Positions 30,417 through 41,879 of a stretch of 64,000 nucleotides of DNA are shown in pieces; position 1 is the stretch's first letter, and every line of letters begins with the position of its first letter. The notes below the pieces were generated by a model. The model worked only from the letters and a program-made list of their open reading frames with translations. It had not been told where the DNA came from and made no database searches. The stretch spans positions 3,512,372-3,576,371 of the forward strand of contig NW_006921538.1 of assembly GCF_000340215.1 (NCBI RefSeq), given 5' to 3'. The stretch comes from Pseudocercospora fijiensis CIRAD86. Its lineage: Eukaryota; Ascomycota; Dothideomycetes; Mycosphaerellales; Mycosphaerellaceae. A program made the position numbers and the translations under genes.

Positions 30417-31420
30417 ATGCCTGGCTTAGATGCTACATCGTCACAGGCATATTCGTCATTTGAGGTTCCTTTGAATCCACAACCGCTTCGCTGTCCTCGA
30501 CCGCTCAAAATTGTCTGCATCGGCACCGGGCTTGCAGGCCTCACACTGGCCTACAAGTTCTGCGATGTCAAGAAGCAGTTCCGAGACCCCCTTGAGAAGA
30601 CGATGAAGAACCGCTTTCAACATGATCCTGAGCTGGTCGAGAATTGTGCCAACTTACCAACCATAGTGTCGCCGCTTGACTCCTGGAGACTCATATCTTG
30701 AAACCTTGCAGGAATCCAACGCGCAGCTGATCATCGACTCGATCTCCCGAACCATCCCCATAAGCCTCTGCACGAAGAACGATATTGAGACAGACTACGA
30801 CATCATAATAACGGCAACAGGCTACGTCAACAGTCGCGCACCTCCCTGGACCGTGACCGGGCGTCAGGGCGTTAAGCTTGCAGGTCGCTTCTCCGAACGT
30901 GCACATGGCTACCTCCCGACTACTTCTCAGCCGGCTTTGGACCAAACTTCACCATCGTCAATGGCCCTTCCCTCACAGCTCTGACCTTCTGCGCCGACTA
31001 AATCATCGGATGGTGCGAAAAGATCGCCAATGAAGACATTGATTCCATCTGCGTCTGAGACGACGATGTCGTGGAGGCGTACAACATCTACATTCAACAA
31101 CTTCAGTGTCGCACGGCTTGGAACGGGGACTGCGCTCGCTGGTACAAATAGGCTGAGAGTGATGAATATAGAACGAGAATTCTGCAATCTATCCAGGCAA
31201 TATGCTGCACTTCAAGGGCATGCTGGAGCAGATCAGGCCTCAAAACTTTGACATTGAGTACAGAAGCGCAAATCCGTTCGAATTCTTTGGGAATGAGTCG
31301 ACGGAGCTGGATCTCGAGGAAGATGGAGATTTGGGTTGGTATTTGAAGGATACCTGGCATGCAGAGATAGTGCGTGAGGCCGGCAAGCAGAAATGCCATG
31401 ATAGAGTGACTCTCGGGTGA
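30417..31420 (+). pseudogene. FAD-dependent monooxygenase (Baeyer-Villiger type), decayed
   Basis: Starts with an ATG at 30417 and PLKIVCIGTGLAGLTLAYK, the FAD-binding GxGxxG fold. The text then jumps to FRDPLEKTMKNRF, a segment that lies several hundred residues later in intact family members, so the middle (including the NADPH domain) is deleted. TPGDSYLETLQESNAQL, DIIITATGYVNS and RQGVKLAGRFSERAHGYL follow in a second frame from about 30676. PDYFSAGFGPNFTIVNGPS is in a third frame and is interrupted by TAA (31000) and TGA (31057) stops. The C-terminus (HFKGMLEQIRPQNFDIEY to LGWYLKDTW) is again open from 31202 to 31420. Intact enzymes oxidise ketones to esters or lactones, often in secondary metabolism. 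Deletion plus frameshifts plus stops make this a clear pseudogene. Confidence 0.75.
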
Positions 31421-31504
31421 GGTGAAGGCACTCGATTGCGCGAACAAGTGCTGCCTCCACATCACCTCCTCTTTCGAACACCACAGAGCCTCGAAGCTTT
31501 GCGA

Positions 31505-32575
31505 TCACTTCTCTTTTTTGGCCGCCAAGAATCTTTTCACGAGCTCCTTATCCTCTGCTGTATTGGGTATCAAGATACCATGCCTGTCATATCTACCCTT
31601 CCTTGGCGCGATCATCACAGCTTCGGGCTCCTCCTTGCCAATCATCCGAGGAGTCGGTTTCGGTGGGCCGGCCCGAGCCACCTCGACTTCATCACCACCA
31701 CTGCCATCATCGGATACCTCGCACCCTTCTTCTTCTTCCCTCCTGTGTCTTTTTAGTGCTCGTGCGGTGCATAGCGTGATAGAGTGTACATCGCAATACC
31801 ACCTCTCTCCAAAGTTGGAGCAGAGAGGCTGAATCTCGCATTTCTGAGGCCCAGGCCGAATCGGAGTGTGAACCTCCACGCTTGGTATGGGATGACTTCT
31901 TGTAGGGTTCGCCATCTCGATGACTTCTGCTTTGGCTGAGTTCGCGTGGTGCTCACTTGGCTTGGCTGTCATTACTTGTGGCGGAGAGTACACGAGATCG
32001 TCTTCGATAACTTCCGAACATATGGCCGGCCTTGAACACTGAGCAGTCTCATCAACGGCCTCACTGACACGCGTCCCTGGAGAGTCGTTTTTGCTCTCGG
32101 TGTCCTTGAGTGGCCCCCCAACTCTGCCCTCAGCCGCTGAAGCTAGGTTGTCGCTGTATTCGCGCTGCAACTCCAAGGCCAATCTTTCTGCAACTCTTTG
32201 CTCGGTCTTAGCTTTGCCGTCCTGTCTCAGTCGCACGAGGAGCCTCATAAATCCCGCATATTGGTAGGTATCCCTCACGTAGGCCTTTTTGTGCTTGATA
32301 CTGGGCATATATCTTCTGCGAAGCTTTGACTGGTATGTTTCCAACTGCTGCCGATCGTTTCCACAATCTGCTCTGTGGAGAGCATTACTTAGCATAGATC
32401 TTAGCTCTGCGTTGCCGAATGAGTTGACATGTGTCTGGGCCATGTTCACGGCTAGATCAGGGTCGCCACGGGATATCGCCTCGTTGATTGCGGCATCAAC
32501 TTTGTGTTGGAGTGAGAGGTCATCCTGCCGTGGGGTACATTCACTTGTGGTGAAGTTGGCAGCCATGATCGACAA
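31505..32575 (-). CDS. Hypothetical protein (356 aa)
   Basis: Not recognised. The first 130 residues look helical (DAAINEAISRGDPDLAVNMAQ, YAGFMRLLVRLRQDGKAKTEQRVAERL). Between about residues 255 and 290 there is a cluster of Cys and His (CEIQPLC, WYCDVHSITLC, KRHRREEEEGC) that could bind zinc, although it fits no finger family I know. The C-terminus is charged and ends in EDKELVKRFLAAKKEK. A second Met (position 4) is an alternative start. The coding quality is good (no stops in over 1 kb and fungal codon usage), but I cannot assign a role. It lies between a monooxygenase pseudogene and a Zn2Cys6 regulator; no functional link is implied. Confidence 0.55.
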   Translation of the reverse strand: MSIMAANFTTSECTPRQDDLSLQHKVDAAINEAISRGDPDLAVNMAQTHVNSFGNAELRSMLSNALHRADCGNDRQQLETYQSKLRRRYMPSIKHKKAYVRDTYQYAGFMRLLVRLRQDGKAKTEQRVAERLALELQREYSDNLASAAEGRVGGPLKDTESKNDSPGTRVSEAVDETAQCSRPAICSEVIEDDLVYSPPQVMTAKPSEHHANSAKAEVIEMANPTRSHPIPSVEVHTPIRPGPQKCEIQPLCSNFGERWYCDVHSITLCTARALKRHRREEEEGCEVSDDGSGGDEVEVARAGPPKPTPRMIGKEEPEAVMIAPRKGRYDRHGILIPNTAEDKELVKRFLAAKKEK

Positions 32576-32905
32576 CTGTGGGCACGAGTGTTATAATGCG
32601 CCATGGCTGCCAAACGTGCCGATGTGCACGCGTGAGACAAGCTGTTGAGGCTCCTGCGGACGAGGTCGGCATTGATCAAAGCTGGAAGCCTGTACCATGA
32701 CCTTGATGAAGCTTCTAAAGCTGGAATACTTGCATCGGTCCAACTCGCTCGGGGGTGGAAGGAAACGATTATCTTCATGGAAAGACATACTGGCCGTTAT
32801 CCCTTCATATCGTCATGTGTATCCTGATGCTCTCGGTCACCTCTCTGAACTGTCGAGAGTCTGTTGCGGGCACGAGTGTGCTCGTCCTGTGTTGGCATTT
32901 CTTTC
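32576..32905. other. Intergenic region, no gene recognised
   Basis: Contains the 5' flank of the hypothetical gene and the 3' flank of the Zn2Cys6 gene. Nothing recognised. Confidence 0.4.
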
Positions 32906-35353
32906 TCACCCGAAAAATTCTCCGTCGACTAGCGTCTCCCATGGCTTTCCAGTATCCCATACTGTCTGCATCAGCTGCCTGGCTCGTCCGACATGCGCCA
33001 TGCCCCATCCTTCAACAGCCTCCATTCGGTCCATAAACAGCATTCTCTGATCCTCTTGCAGAGCTTCGCAACCCGCAGTGAACATCGGGAACAGCAGACA
33101 CGACTCGGCGGTGCTGCCTCGTCTGACTTTCTCGAGCGATTCAAGCACATTCTGGACTTGTTTTTGAACTTCTGGATCAGAAGATGGCAATGCAAGGACA
33201 CGTCGCGAAAGATGTATTAGCCCAGCCCAGTGGTATGCTTCATTCGTGGCGTAAATTTCATCGGCGTCTTTGTCTTGGTTGTTCTCGGATTGAGGTTGAT
33301 TCGTATCTGTGTGCATGCAACCACGAAAGACGGTGTTCGCACTCGCGTGCAAGCGTTTCTTGAGTTCTTCGGCCTGCTGCCTGACTTCTGCGGACGGCCG
33401 CCATCCAGCCTTCACCTGATTCGTGACTGGATCGATGCGCTGGTTATCGCAAGATGCTGACAATTCTGCGACTTGGGCCAGCAGCGCTATGCAGCGACCG
33501 GAAAAGCCGAAGAAGCAATCGATTTGGTAGATCTCCACATTATCGCGATTGACGAGCCATAGGCCGCCCCCGTCCTCGAGGTATGCTCCGAACAGCGGTT
33601 GCTCGTGACGATTAGACAGTGAGCCCAGTACGTCCTGTACAAATTAGCCGACGTGTTGCAGGGCAGTCCCTGAGGGGATCAAGAGAAGCAAGCCATGCGC
33701 CGCGAATCGGCTTCTGCGACTTACCATATATGCGAACCATCGAGACAAGAAGAAGATGGCCTTGTCTCGGGCGCCATCGGCTTGCTGTGCCAAGTGATGC
33801 AGTCCGCCCTTATCAACGATCATTTGCCGCGCGATCTGGAGGTGCTGCTGCCAAGGAATGCGAACGGAGAATGTGTTGGGCGTCACGATCTCCAAGGATG
33901 CTAGCATGATTGCGGTGGCCAGCGGAGCCAGGGAAGATGGATCAGTAGGGTCGGTCACGCCAGGCGAAGACGGTTCATTGAGGGATTGTCGCAGGGCTGG
34001 CAGTACATCCGCCATCCACCCTGCGATCCTGTTCGCCGGCTCGGCATGGTCGAGGAGTTTGGCTCGGTGGGATGCCGAGAAAGCGAGCAGGAGATGCAGT
34101 AGGTGAGGGTTCCGCATGGCCATTTGAGGGAGGACTCCACGGAATGGATTTTCTGTGCAATCGTGAGGGACCATGATGCGGCCGGTATGATTGATGAAAT
34201 GGTGAAAGTAGAGAAGATTCATCGGATTGTTCACAAGCTCGGCCGGGAGAGGCTCGAGGGATTTGGGAATCCTGATGGCAACCGGCTGAGCATAGTAGCC
34301 TCCAGGCTCGAAAGCAATCTGTTTCGCATCGAACTCGCCACTGGAGGTGCTCACTTCCGACACAGCAGCGCTGGCACGACGCAGATCGGGAGACTTTGGC
34401 TGGACGACACTTTGATCATCGTTGAGAGGTATATCGAGATCGGGAAAGCCGTGGTCATAGCCATATGTGCGGTATACATGACTCTCGTTTCGATTGAACT
34501 TGGGCCGCTCATTCCCTTCGGAAGGGTCGGACAGAAGCGATTTGACCGACAGTCTACGAAGGTCAGGCGGATCCTGAACGTTCAAGGACGATGGCTGTGC
34601 AGGGTATGGTGAAGCGGAATTGATACTCGAGCCTGGAGTGGCGGGAGTGTTGACGATGCTACTGGTACTATGCGAAGTGAAGGTCGAGCCAGGTGAGTGT
34701 TCGGAGTGCAGGGGATACTGCGGCACCGCGAACACCGGACTATGTGCCGTCTTCAATCGCTTCGTCCGATGCTGAGGCGAGCACGGAAACTCGTCTGCGG
34801 GCGGAGCCGAGGCTGGTGAGGTATGTTCACGTTCGGGAGACGCGGGAGACTGATACGCGGTGGCGTAAGGGTAGTATGGGGCTTGATAGTCTTGCGAGAG
34901 AGGTCGCTGCTGCGCCAGCCCCAGGCGCGGATCGAGCACGGAGCCTCCATTCGCAGGTGTTGGCTCCGGCGTAGGGAAGGCTGCCGGATGGCTGCCAGGC
35001 GGCCTCTGAGACGCGGTGGCGATGGCGATGTGCTGGGAAGAGAAGATGTAGTCGTGGGGGTGGGGGAAGGCATCGCTCTTCGCGGGGCCCGGCGCAGGCC
35101 CGGCTGAGGTCGGAGTGGCGACGAAGGTGAAGGTTGCAGCTTCGGTCGGCGCGCCGTCCTTGTCCTTGTCTCGTCTGCTCCGACCGGCCCAGTTCAGCCT
35201 GATGCTGTAGTCGCACGTCTCTCCGCTCTTGGCACAGTTCGCGCAGACGGGCTTCTCTTCACCGCATTTGACTTTACGCGCTTTGCACGGCCAGCAGCCC
35301 GTACGACTGCGCTTCTTAGGCTCGGCTCCGGTCTTTCTTTTCGGTCGTGGCAT
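32906..35353 (-). CDS. Zn2Cys6 transcription factor with fungal trans-regulatory domain
   Basis: Exons 35353-33725 and 33634-32906, intron 90 bp (GTAAGT to TGTACAG, phase 0), 785 aa. The N-terminal binuclear cluster is complete at about residues 20-48: CWPCKARKVKC then CANC and a final Cys, spacing C-x2-C-x6-C-x6-C-x2-C-x6-C, preceded by a basic stretch (PKRKTGAEPKKRSR). A long Pro/Ser/Thr-rich region follows. From about residue 380 the fungal-specific regulatory domain (Fungal_trans_2 type) begins: NLLYFHHFINHTGRIMVPHD, LLHLLLAFSASHRAKL, and, across the splice, FLSRWFAYM-DVLGSLSNRH then GLWLVNRDNVEIYQIDCFFGFSGR. It should bind CGG-type sites in DNA as a dimer, but its targets are unknown. 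The start at 35353 is the first Met before the cluster. No catabolic or secondary-metabolite cluster surrounds it. Confidence 0.88.
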
Positions 35354-36128
35354 GACTGCGAGCCTCGAGACACCCCGGCAAGCGCCAACGCCAGCGCTCC
35401 CAATCGCCTTTCACTTTTGCGCGCACCACACCGCACTGCACTGTCCTTCTTGTCGCAATGCTCCTCAAACCAGCGCACGAACACTTCAACCCTGGTCATC
35501 TGCACTTTCCGGCCATGTTCGTGAAGGCGGCGGCGGCGGCGGCGGCGGCGGCGAGAAGGTGGTGGCGGAGAGGAGGCTGTCGCAGTCTTGGGCTTGGGCG
35601 CATGGGTGGAAGGGAATGGGAAGATGGAGATGGGACGATGGTGTTCGCTCGCGCTTACGGCTGCGGCTGCGGCTGTCGCGAACAGTGTCGATGTCGGCGG
35701 CACCCGGGAGGGAAGGTGGCCTGGTAACGAGGCTGAGGTGGACTGCTCTCAGGTAGAATTAGTCACCCCGCCCCCGCCGTGTTCTTGGCGTTCTGCAAGA
35801 CCACCGAAGCACTCCCCTTCCATCCAGCGTCGACGCCGACCACGACCACATCACGTCCAGGTATCGTCGCCAGCCTCGCCTTGTGTATTTCCACGCTCGG
35901 ATGCGCAACGACACGTAGGGAGCAAGATCCACACAGAGGCATTGGCATTGGCATGGGCGCCGCGCCCTGCTCCGACCACGTGAGACTCACGTTGCCGCAA
36001 AGCATCGGTATCGGCGGCAGCAGGACAGATCTCGACTGACGTTTTGCTTGCTTCATTCATTCATTCATTCACTCCCTCACCCAAGCTTTCGTTATCCCTT
36101 CATGCCCCTCTCGTCTCCGGCACACGGC
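35354..36128. promoter_or_regulatory. Divergent promoter region with a GGC repeat
   Basis: About 775 bp between the starts of the Zn2Cys6 regulator and the AIG1-type gene. It holds a perfect GGC trinucleotide tract at 35526-35553 and a TTCATTCATTCATTCATTCAC tract near 36053-36072 just upstream of the AIG1 start. Open frames here are low-complexity shadows. Confidence 0.5.
35526..35553. repeat. GGC trinucleotide microsatellite
   Basis: About nine GGC units in the 5' flank of the Zn2Cys6 gene; on the minus strand it reads GCC and would lie in its promoter or 5' UTR. Confidence 0.9.
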
Positions 36129-37122
36129 ATGGCACAGCAACAGATCGCCCGGCACTTGCTCCAGCGCCATCCGCGACAAAGACTCCCGTCGCCTTCTCGA
36201 GGAGCCTCAGCACTTCTCCACGTGAGATCAACAGGCCCACGCCAAATATGGCCTGCTGGACTGACTCCCTCCTCTAGGTCTTGGGTCTGGCATCATACGC
36301 CTACTCATTCGCATACCTCGTCCTCAACCCGAACCCGGCGTAAGCTCCACTCGCACTCCACTCCCACCTGTCCACCTCAGCTTTCCTGCTGACGGCGCAT
36401 CGAACAGCAATTACTCGTATGGCTGGCACATGCAGTATCTCACCATCATCGGCCTGTCCCTGGCTACAGCCACGTTTGTCTTCGGGCTCTTGGCCGATCT
36501 GACGCTCTCGCACCGCTTGTTCCAGATCAAGAATGCCTTGAGCGTAAGTAGTGCGCCTCTGGAGTGCTTGATCAGCCTTCTCTACTGGGGCCTAAGAGCG
36601 GTACGTGCAAGCGAAATCGGGCTGCATAGAGACAAATCAGGACTGAACAGTATGTCCAGATCGACCCGAAGCTCGTCCTGCCAGATTGGGCACCACGAAT
36701 CGCTTGGTCAGCCGACATATCCTTCCACGCAGTCCCTTCAATCGCTCTTGTGATAGATTTGCTATTCTTCTCTCCGCCGTGGACCATAGCATTTCTTCCT
36801 GCTCTTGGCATCAGTCTGTCCATTGCTTTTGGATACTGGTTCTGGATCGAGCGATGCTATGCTTTCAACAACTTTTATCCATATCCCATATTTGAGATGT
36901 TGGACACGACGCAGAGAATTGGGTACGTATCGTTTCTCGCGCAGCATTGGATGCAATCGTTGACTTTACCCGAACAGCCTGTTCGCATTTTCGGCGCTGC
37001 TGATGACTACTGCCACCGCGGTTTTGGTTTGGCTATACGCAATGGTCAATGGTACGGGACTGGACGATGTGGTCCAAGGGAACCCGAAGAAGGCCAAGAG
37101 CGGGAATGTCAAAGGCGAATAG
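36129..37122 (+). CDS. AIG1/FAR-17a (ADTRP-like) membrane protein
   Basis: Five exons: 36129-36221, 36278-36339, 36408-36600, 36660-36922 and 36978-37122; introns 56, 68, 59 and 55 bp; 251 aa. Spliced, the protein reads VLGLASYAYSFAYLV, GWHMQYLTIIGLSLATATFV, LFQIKNALSVSSAPLE, SLLYWGLRA, then IDPKLVLPD, SFHAVPSIALVIDLLFFSPP and FGYWFWIERCYAFNNFYPYP: about six membrane segments with the conserved Thr/His pattern of the family. Human AIG1 and ADTRP are threonine hydrolases of fatty-acid esters of hydroxy fatty acids; the fungal role is unknown. The third intron has two in-frame AG acceptors (36650 and 36659); I prefer the second because the CTGAA branch site is only a few bases before the first. 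The stop codon lies inside a 15-bp tandem repeat. Confidence 0.82.
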
Positions 37123-37159
37123 AAAGAGTGCGAACAGAAAGAGTGCGAATAGAAAGAGT
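37115..37159 (+). repeat. Three 15-bp tandem units at the AIG1 stop codon
   Basis: Unit GCGAATAGAAAGAGT three times; the middle copy has C in place of T (GCGAACAG). The unit length is a multiple of three, so all copies stay in the reading frame of the AIG1-type gene; its TAG stop is in the first copy and the next in-frame TAG is in the third. Confidence 0.9.
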
Positions 37160-37217
37160 TTGCGCAATCATAGAAATAGAGCGAAGTTCAAGGAACGACA
37201 TGAGGTTCTCCGCAGCG

Positions 37218-40200
37218 TCAATACGCTCCACTCCTCAGGGCCCAAGAGCTTCCAGGTGCCATTTCCACCTCCCCGAAGCCACTTTGTATCTCTTTACCTG
37301 CGACCAAGCGAAGGTCTTCGATTCTGGCGCCTTTGCTTTCCAAAGCCCACAGACTGACACAAACTCGGTTGCTTCCACGATACTTCCAGATCCCTTCCGG
37401 CACAGGGAAGACCTTCTGGGGACCGATGTGGTTGATGTACCTGCCAAATTGCCAACCATTCACCCAGACTTGTGCCTGATACGCGACAGCGGTGGAGTTG
37501 CCGAAACTCAATGCGATCGGAATGGCATAACCCTGCGGCATACTCAAATCCACATCCGTGCAGTGAAATGCAACTCCGGCTTCCTTCAGCCCATCCTGTG
37601 GCTTGCCATCTGCCCACCGATCTAGTGGTGCACCCGGTAGATGAAATCCTTGCCGCTCAGCCCACAATCCACCTTCGTTCAATGGGCCGCGAGATTTATC
37701 GAGATAGTCTTCGCCGCCGTTGTTTCCGGTGATCTTCCAATTCACCACATCCTTCGTTCTTCCTGCAAGGTCATAGTCAAGTATTCCTCGTGGTGCCTTC
37801 ATCTCAGAAGGATAGTCGATCCCCAAGTCCTGGTTCTCGGTATATCCCATCATTGCCATAAGAATTGTGATCACATACTCTTTGCCTTCTACCAATTTGG
37901 GAAGAGTGTACGTCTCGTTATACTCGCCGACACCGGCTGTTCCAGAATACGAGGCAATGAAAGTGGAGTTGAGGAACACCGAGTATGCAAACGCGGATCC
38001 TCCTTGAAGATGGACGAAGAATGTGCTCTCATTCCCATTCGAGGTGAAGTGGCCACGATAGAGAAAGTGCCCCGAATGGAAGCCATAATCGGCAGAATAG
38101 AGCGACGTGGGTGTCGTGAGATTGCGAATGGACGTGTTGTTTGTGTAGTTGAGGGAGGCAGAAGGCCAGAGCGCATCATCATAGGAAGGAGAAAGCTCGG
38201 GGAGGGAATTGGTGACCTTCCAATTGGCAGAGCTAAGATCCGGGAGGCTGTAGATCGGTTTGGAGAACGGAAGTATAGCTTTGACGACACCAGAGCGAGA
38301 TTGATTGAAGGATACCGAGATGCCGTTCCATGTCAGAACTGTAAGAGGGTGAGGCGCGCCACCCAGGATTTCAATCGTGGTGTCTGAATCGACGTCACCA
38401 GTGAGGTGGAAAGCTGTGCCATGAATGGTATACGTCCGCACGAGGTAGGGTCCTTGGATGATCGGGCTTGTCAGTGCAGGCATCGGAGAAGAATCTACAA
38501 CCCAGGATTTGTAGGCGCTCGCCCTGTCCAAGATGTACAGTGTGAGGTTGCAAGAATCAAGCTCGATGATTCTTCTGGCCGAGCTGCTGGGAAATTGCAG
38601 GACGATGGATCCATTTCTACTTTCAGAGAGAATGCCAGCGCCTTCTGTCACTCTTGTCTGCCCTCCGCCTATGAGTGCAAGCTCGTTCGTCTCTCCTGGT
38701 CCACCGTACACGACCAAGACTCGCCGATCTCCATATTGTTTCCAGGTGAAAATCTCTGCGGTGGAGTAGAGCAGGTTGATGCCTCCAACATCGTAGTCCG
38801 TGACATATATCTTGGAGTCTCGACCATGGAGTGAGAGTGATACGTGCTCTCCAAGCTGAGGTATCGTGACATTACCTTCCAAGCAATCAATCAGCATGTC
38901 AGCTGCAATGCACTCGCTTCATATCGTCTCACCTTTGGTTGTTGGCAGCTTGATCGTGAACCTTCCGGTAGTAAGAGAGTTGTACGCGGCATGCCTCACA
39001 ACAAAGAAGCTTGTAGCATTTCCCACCAACGCGGTCACCGCAATCGTTTCATCCCCCGTGTAGGATCCGTTGGCGTTGTGATTGCTCTGAGGCGTGGCAG
39101 AAAGGTATGCCGGAGAAGCTTGCAGGAAGTTCGCCTGAAGTTTCAGTTCGCTGTACTTCTCTCGGTCAATAAGGCCGTCTTCAGATATCACAGCGCCATA
39201 ATCGTAACTGGCGTAGCCTTCCGGAAAGCCGAGGTTGCCTAAAAGAGATCAGTCGCGCTCACTCGTCTTTACCGTCTCTACTTCGCACCCCAATTCGTCC
39301 CGCCGTATGCCATCTACGGATTGTCAGTGGGATTCTCGATGTGCGTGATGCTTTTCCTATTCTTACGTATGTATTGAAGATCGTGACTCCAAATCCGTAG
39401 TTGTTCTTATTAAACACTCGTTGGAATTCAGGACCGGTCAACTTGGAGCAGTTGATGAAGCCTGATCCGCCCCAGGGGTCGAAAGAGCCTTGTTTGTCGT
39501 CAGTATCGTGCATGGACGCATTGCAGGTTGTGCAGCACCTCCCTGGAACTCCACGAGGGAATAAGGCGTGCTCGGACTCTGCTTCTGGTGAAGATCGCCC
39601 CAGTCCGATGGCAGTCTGGCGTCCAGCCACTGATCTGGGTTGGCACAGTCGAAGCCTATAGGCTGTCAGACGACATGCTCTGGTAAGTATACCACACTGT
39701 ACTCGCCAACAGGATACCCATCGTGGCCATATATATCGACCACTGCATTGAAGCGCTGTGGCGGGCCGGGTGCGAAGTATCCATACGGAGGCGAATCGTT
39801 GTTGATGAATGGGACCACAATGCCTGCGTTGCGATATTGGTGTTCAACATGGTTCCAGTACACGGGGTCTGGGAGTTCTGGATATGGCGAAAATTCGTTT
39901 TCGGGCTGAAGCAAGATCACCTGAGCGCGAAGTCAGAAGGAGCATATGCCGACCAGTGTCGTCCTGTGACCTACGGGACCTCCATTGGTGATCTGGTATC
40001 TTGCTATGGCTCGACCGATGTGAGAAAGGTAGTTGTCAGTGGCGTCGAGGTAGTTTTGATCTCTTGTTCTCAGTTTTCCAGGATTTCTCTGCAACCATCC
40101 CGGGAATCCTCCACCCGAGACTTCCGCATTGATACTTTGACGCCCATCAGCGCTTTTCCGGATCGAGTACCAGAAGGGATCTTACTATGGGCCCGGTCGA

Positions 40201-40650
40201 GCCAAAACGTACAGACCTGCCTTTTGAGCAGCCTCGAGAAATGGCTCCACAGCAAATGCACCCTCGGCCAGATAATGACCTGGTTTTCCCTCCACCAGTG
40301 CCCAATCCCAGTATGCCGAGACTGCATTGTAGCCCAGCGCCTTGATCTTCTGCAGGATGTCGAGCCAGAGGGAAGGAGAGGGCAAACGAAAAGGATGGAA
40401 CTCTCCTGAGAAGAAGAGGACTCGTTGGCGATGAACGAAGAGGGAGTGCTATGCCAATCAGCGGGCGTCGCATCAGTCATCGGACGAGTATATGAGGGTC
40501 GCATACCTCGTCCCAGGTCACGATGTCTTGCAATGGCTCGCGCTTGTATGGGCGGATGACCTGATTCGGCTTGGCATGCAATGCGAGCACCGAAGGGAGA
40601 CTCGCTGCGAGGCATAGCAACGAGATGCATGTGAGGGAACGGATGGCCAT
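37218..40650 (-). CDS. Secreted beta-galactosidase, glycoside hydrolase family 35
   Basis: Nine exons: 40650-40507, 40448-40186, 40134-39975, 39920-39707, 39655-39539, 39488-39367, 39313-39289, 39238-38933 and 38875-37218; introns 50-58 bp; 1002 aa, the usual fungal length. The product starts with a signal peptide ([21 protein letters not shown]). The GH35 barrel follows: [49 protein letters not shown], the acid/base block [24 protein letters not shown], the nucleophile block [38 protein letters not shown], and [14 protein letters not shown]. The later parts are the beta-sandwich domains with many Asn-x-Ser/Thr glycosylation sites. It releases terminal beta-galactose from plant cell-wall galactans or xyloglucan. 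Exon 4 ends at a GC donor (GGCGAGT), and exon 7 is only 25 nt. Every splice is needed to keep known family sequence in frame. Confidence 0.92.
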
Positions 40651-41330
40651 CTCTTCTCTTTCCTGTCGGAAGGCGCAGCGACAAATGGGAGATGGCAGTG
40701 GACTTACATTGGCCGCTTGCGCTTCCGGCCATGGGTCTCCGCTTTGCTCTCTCGAATATCCGTACGGCAGTTGAAAGCGCGGCTTAGCCTGAATGCGTGC
40801 GCGGTGTGGTTCTCATCAATGCGCACGCGCCGGAGAAGTCACGGTAGTCTACACGTGCCCACGTCACGTCGTGAGTCCGGTCGACTCCAACTCCCACGTC
40901 GGTGTGTGTGGTGCTGACCAACGCGGCTCCCTCTCATCGCCTGGCTGGGATGACCATGATTTCGACCGGCCCGTCAGCTTCTCGAATACTTGCGCGGAGC
41001 TTGCGCTCTTCACCAGGGAGGGAACGTGGTGGAAAGGGCTCTCCACAGCTGCATCGAACTTCGCGCCTTCCGGCTGCGAACGGGCATATTCTACTCCAGA
41101 CGTGCTTCCACGGCCACCGTGCACAGCTGGAGATGCACGCTTCGGGATGTCCACATGGCCAAGGCTGTGCGAAGCTCTTCGGCCCGGGCGCGTCGGTCTC
41201 GGCGATCTCACGCAAGGAACCTTGTACCCGGATTGACGAAGGGAAGGAAGGATGGGCCAGCAGGAGTGTGATTTGCGCCCGCACTGCACGGCGAAACGCT
41301 GCGGAGGAGTGCAGCGGAGGAGTGCAGCGG

Positions 41331-41375
<45 letters not shown>
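41331..41375. repeat. AGGAGC hexanucleotide microsatellite
   Basis: About 7.5 tandem units, perfect over most of the tract. Confidence 0.9.
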
Positions 41376-41376
<1 letters not shown>

Positions 41377-41741
41377 CATCGTCCTCTCTCGTGTGACCAC
41401 ATCGCAGACGCGGACATCGCAGACACGGCACAGCACAAGCGCGAAAGAGTTCCACGGCATCCTCGGGAACACGCTGCGCTGCGCTGGAAAGGGAAATGAT
41501 TCGTGCTGCCACGAGGACTCCGCAAAAGACAAGACTAACATGATGATCGTGCGTGTCAAGCTCGACGCCACGTCGAAGCAAGCGCTTAGCACCAAAGCTT
41601 ACTGAGAAGCGATGGCAAGGACGGCACGCGAGCCAGTCAGGCAGTGGCAGTGGCACGGGGTGGAGCACATGCATTGGAAGGCGCTTTGCCCATCTGCGAC
41701 TGCCACTGGCCCTTGCGCTTGCATGCGTTCCTTCGACAAAC

Positions 41742-41771
41742 ATCCCCATCCCCATCCCCATCCCCATCCCC
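41742..41771. repeat. ATCCCC hexanucleotide microsatellite
   Basis: Five tandem units, 110 bp upstream of the MFS transporter start. Confidence 0.9.
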
Positions 41772-41879
41772 GCCGTGGCCGGCCATGTCGTGCACAGGCG
41801 CGCATTTTCAGCTCTGATCGCATGTCTTCGTAACATATCTTTCGCTGCCGTCTCGATCGCACCTTTCCGCCGCATCGAC

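Larger units (their letters stand above)
40651..41879. promoter_or_regulatory. Divergent promoter region with hexanucleotide repeats
   Basis: A 1.2-kb non-coding stretch between the starts of the beta-galactosidase and an MFS transporter. It contains AGGAGC repeats (41331-41375), preceded by two GGAGGAGTGCAGC copies, and ATCCCC repeats (41742-41771). Long open frames on both strands here arise from the repeats and their Ser/Arg-rich composition; I do not accept them as genes. Confidence 0.5.

Noticed and set aside
41553..41879. Upstream extension of the MFS transporter by 109 residues
   Set aside because: The extension crosses the ATCCCC microsatellite and reads as low-complexity; the ATG at 41880 is followed by transporter-like sequence.
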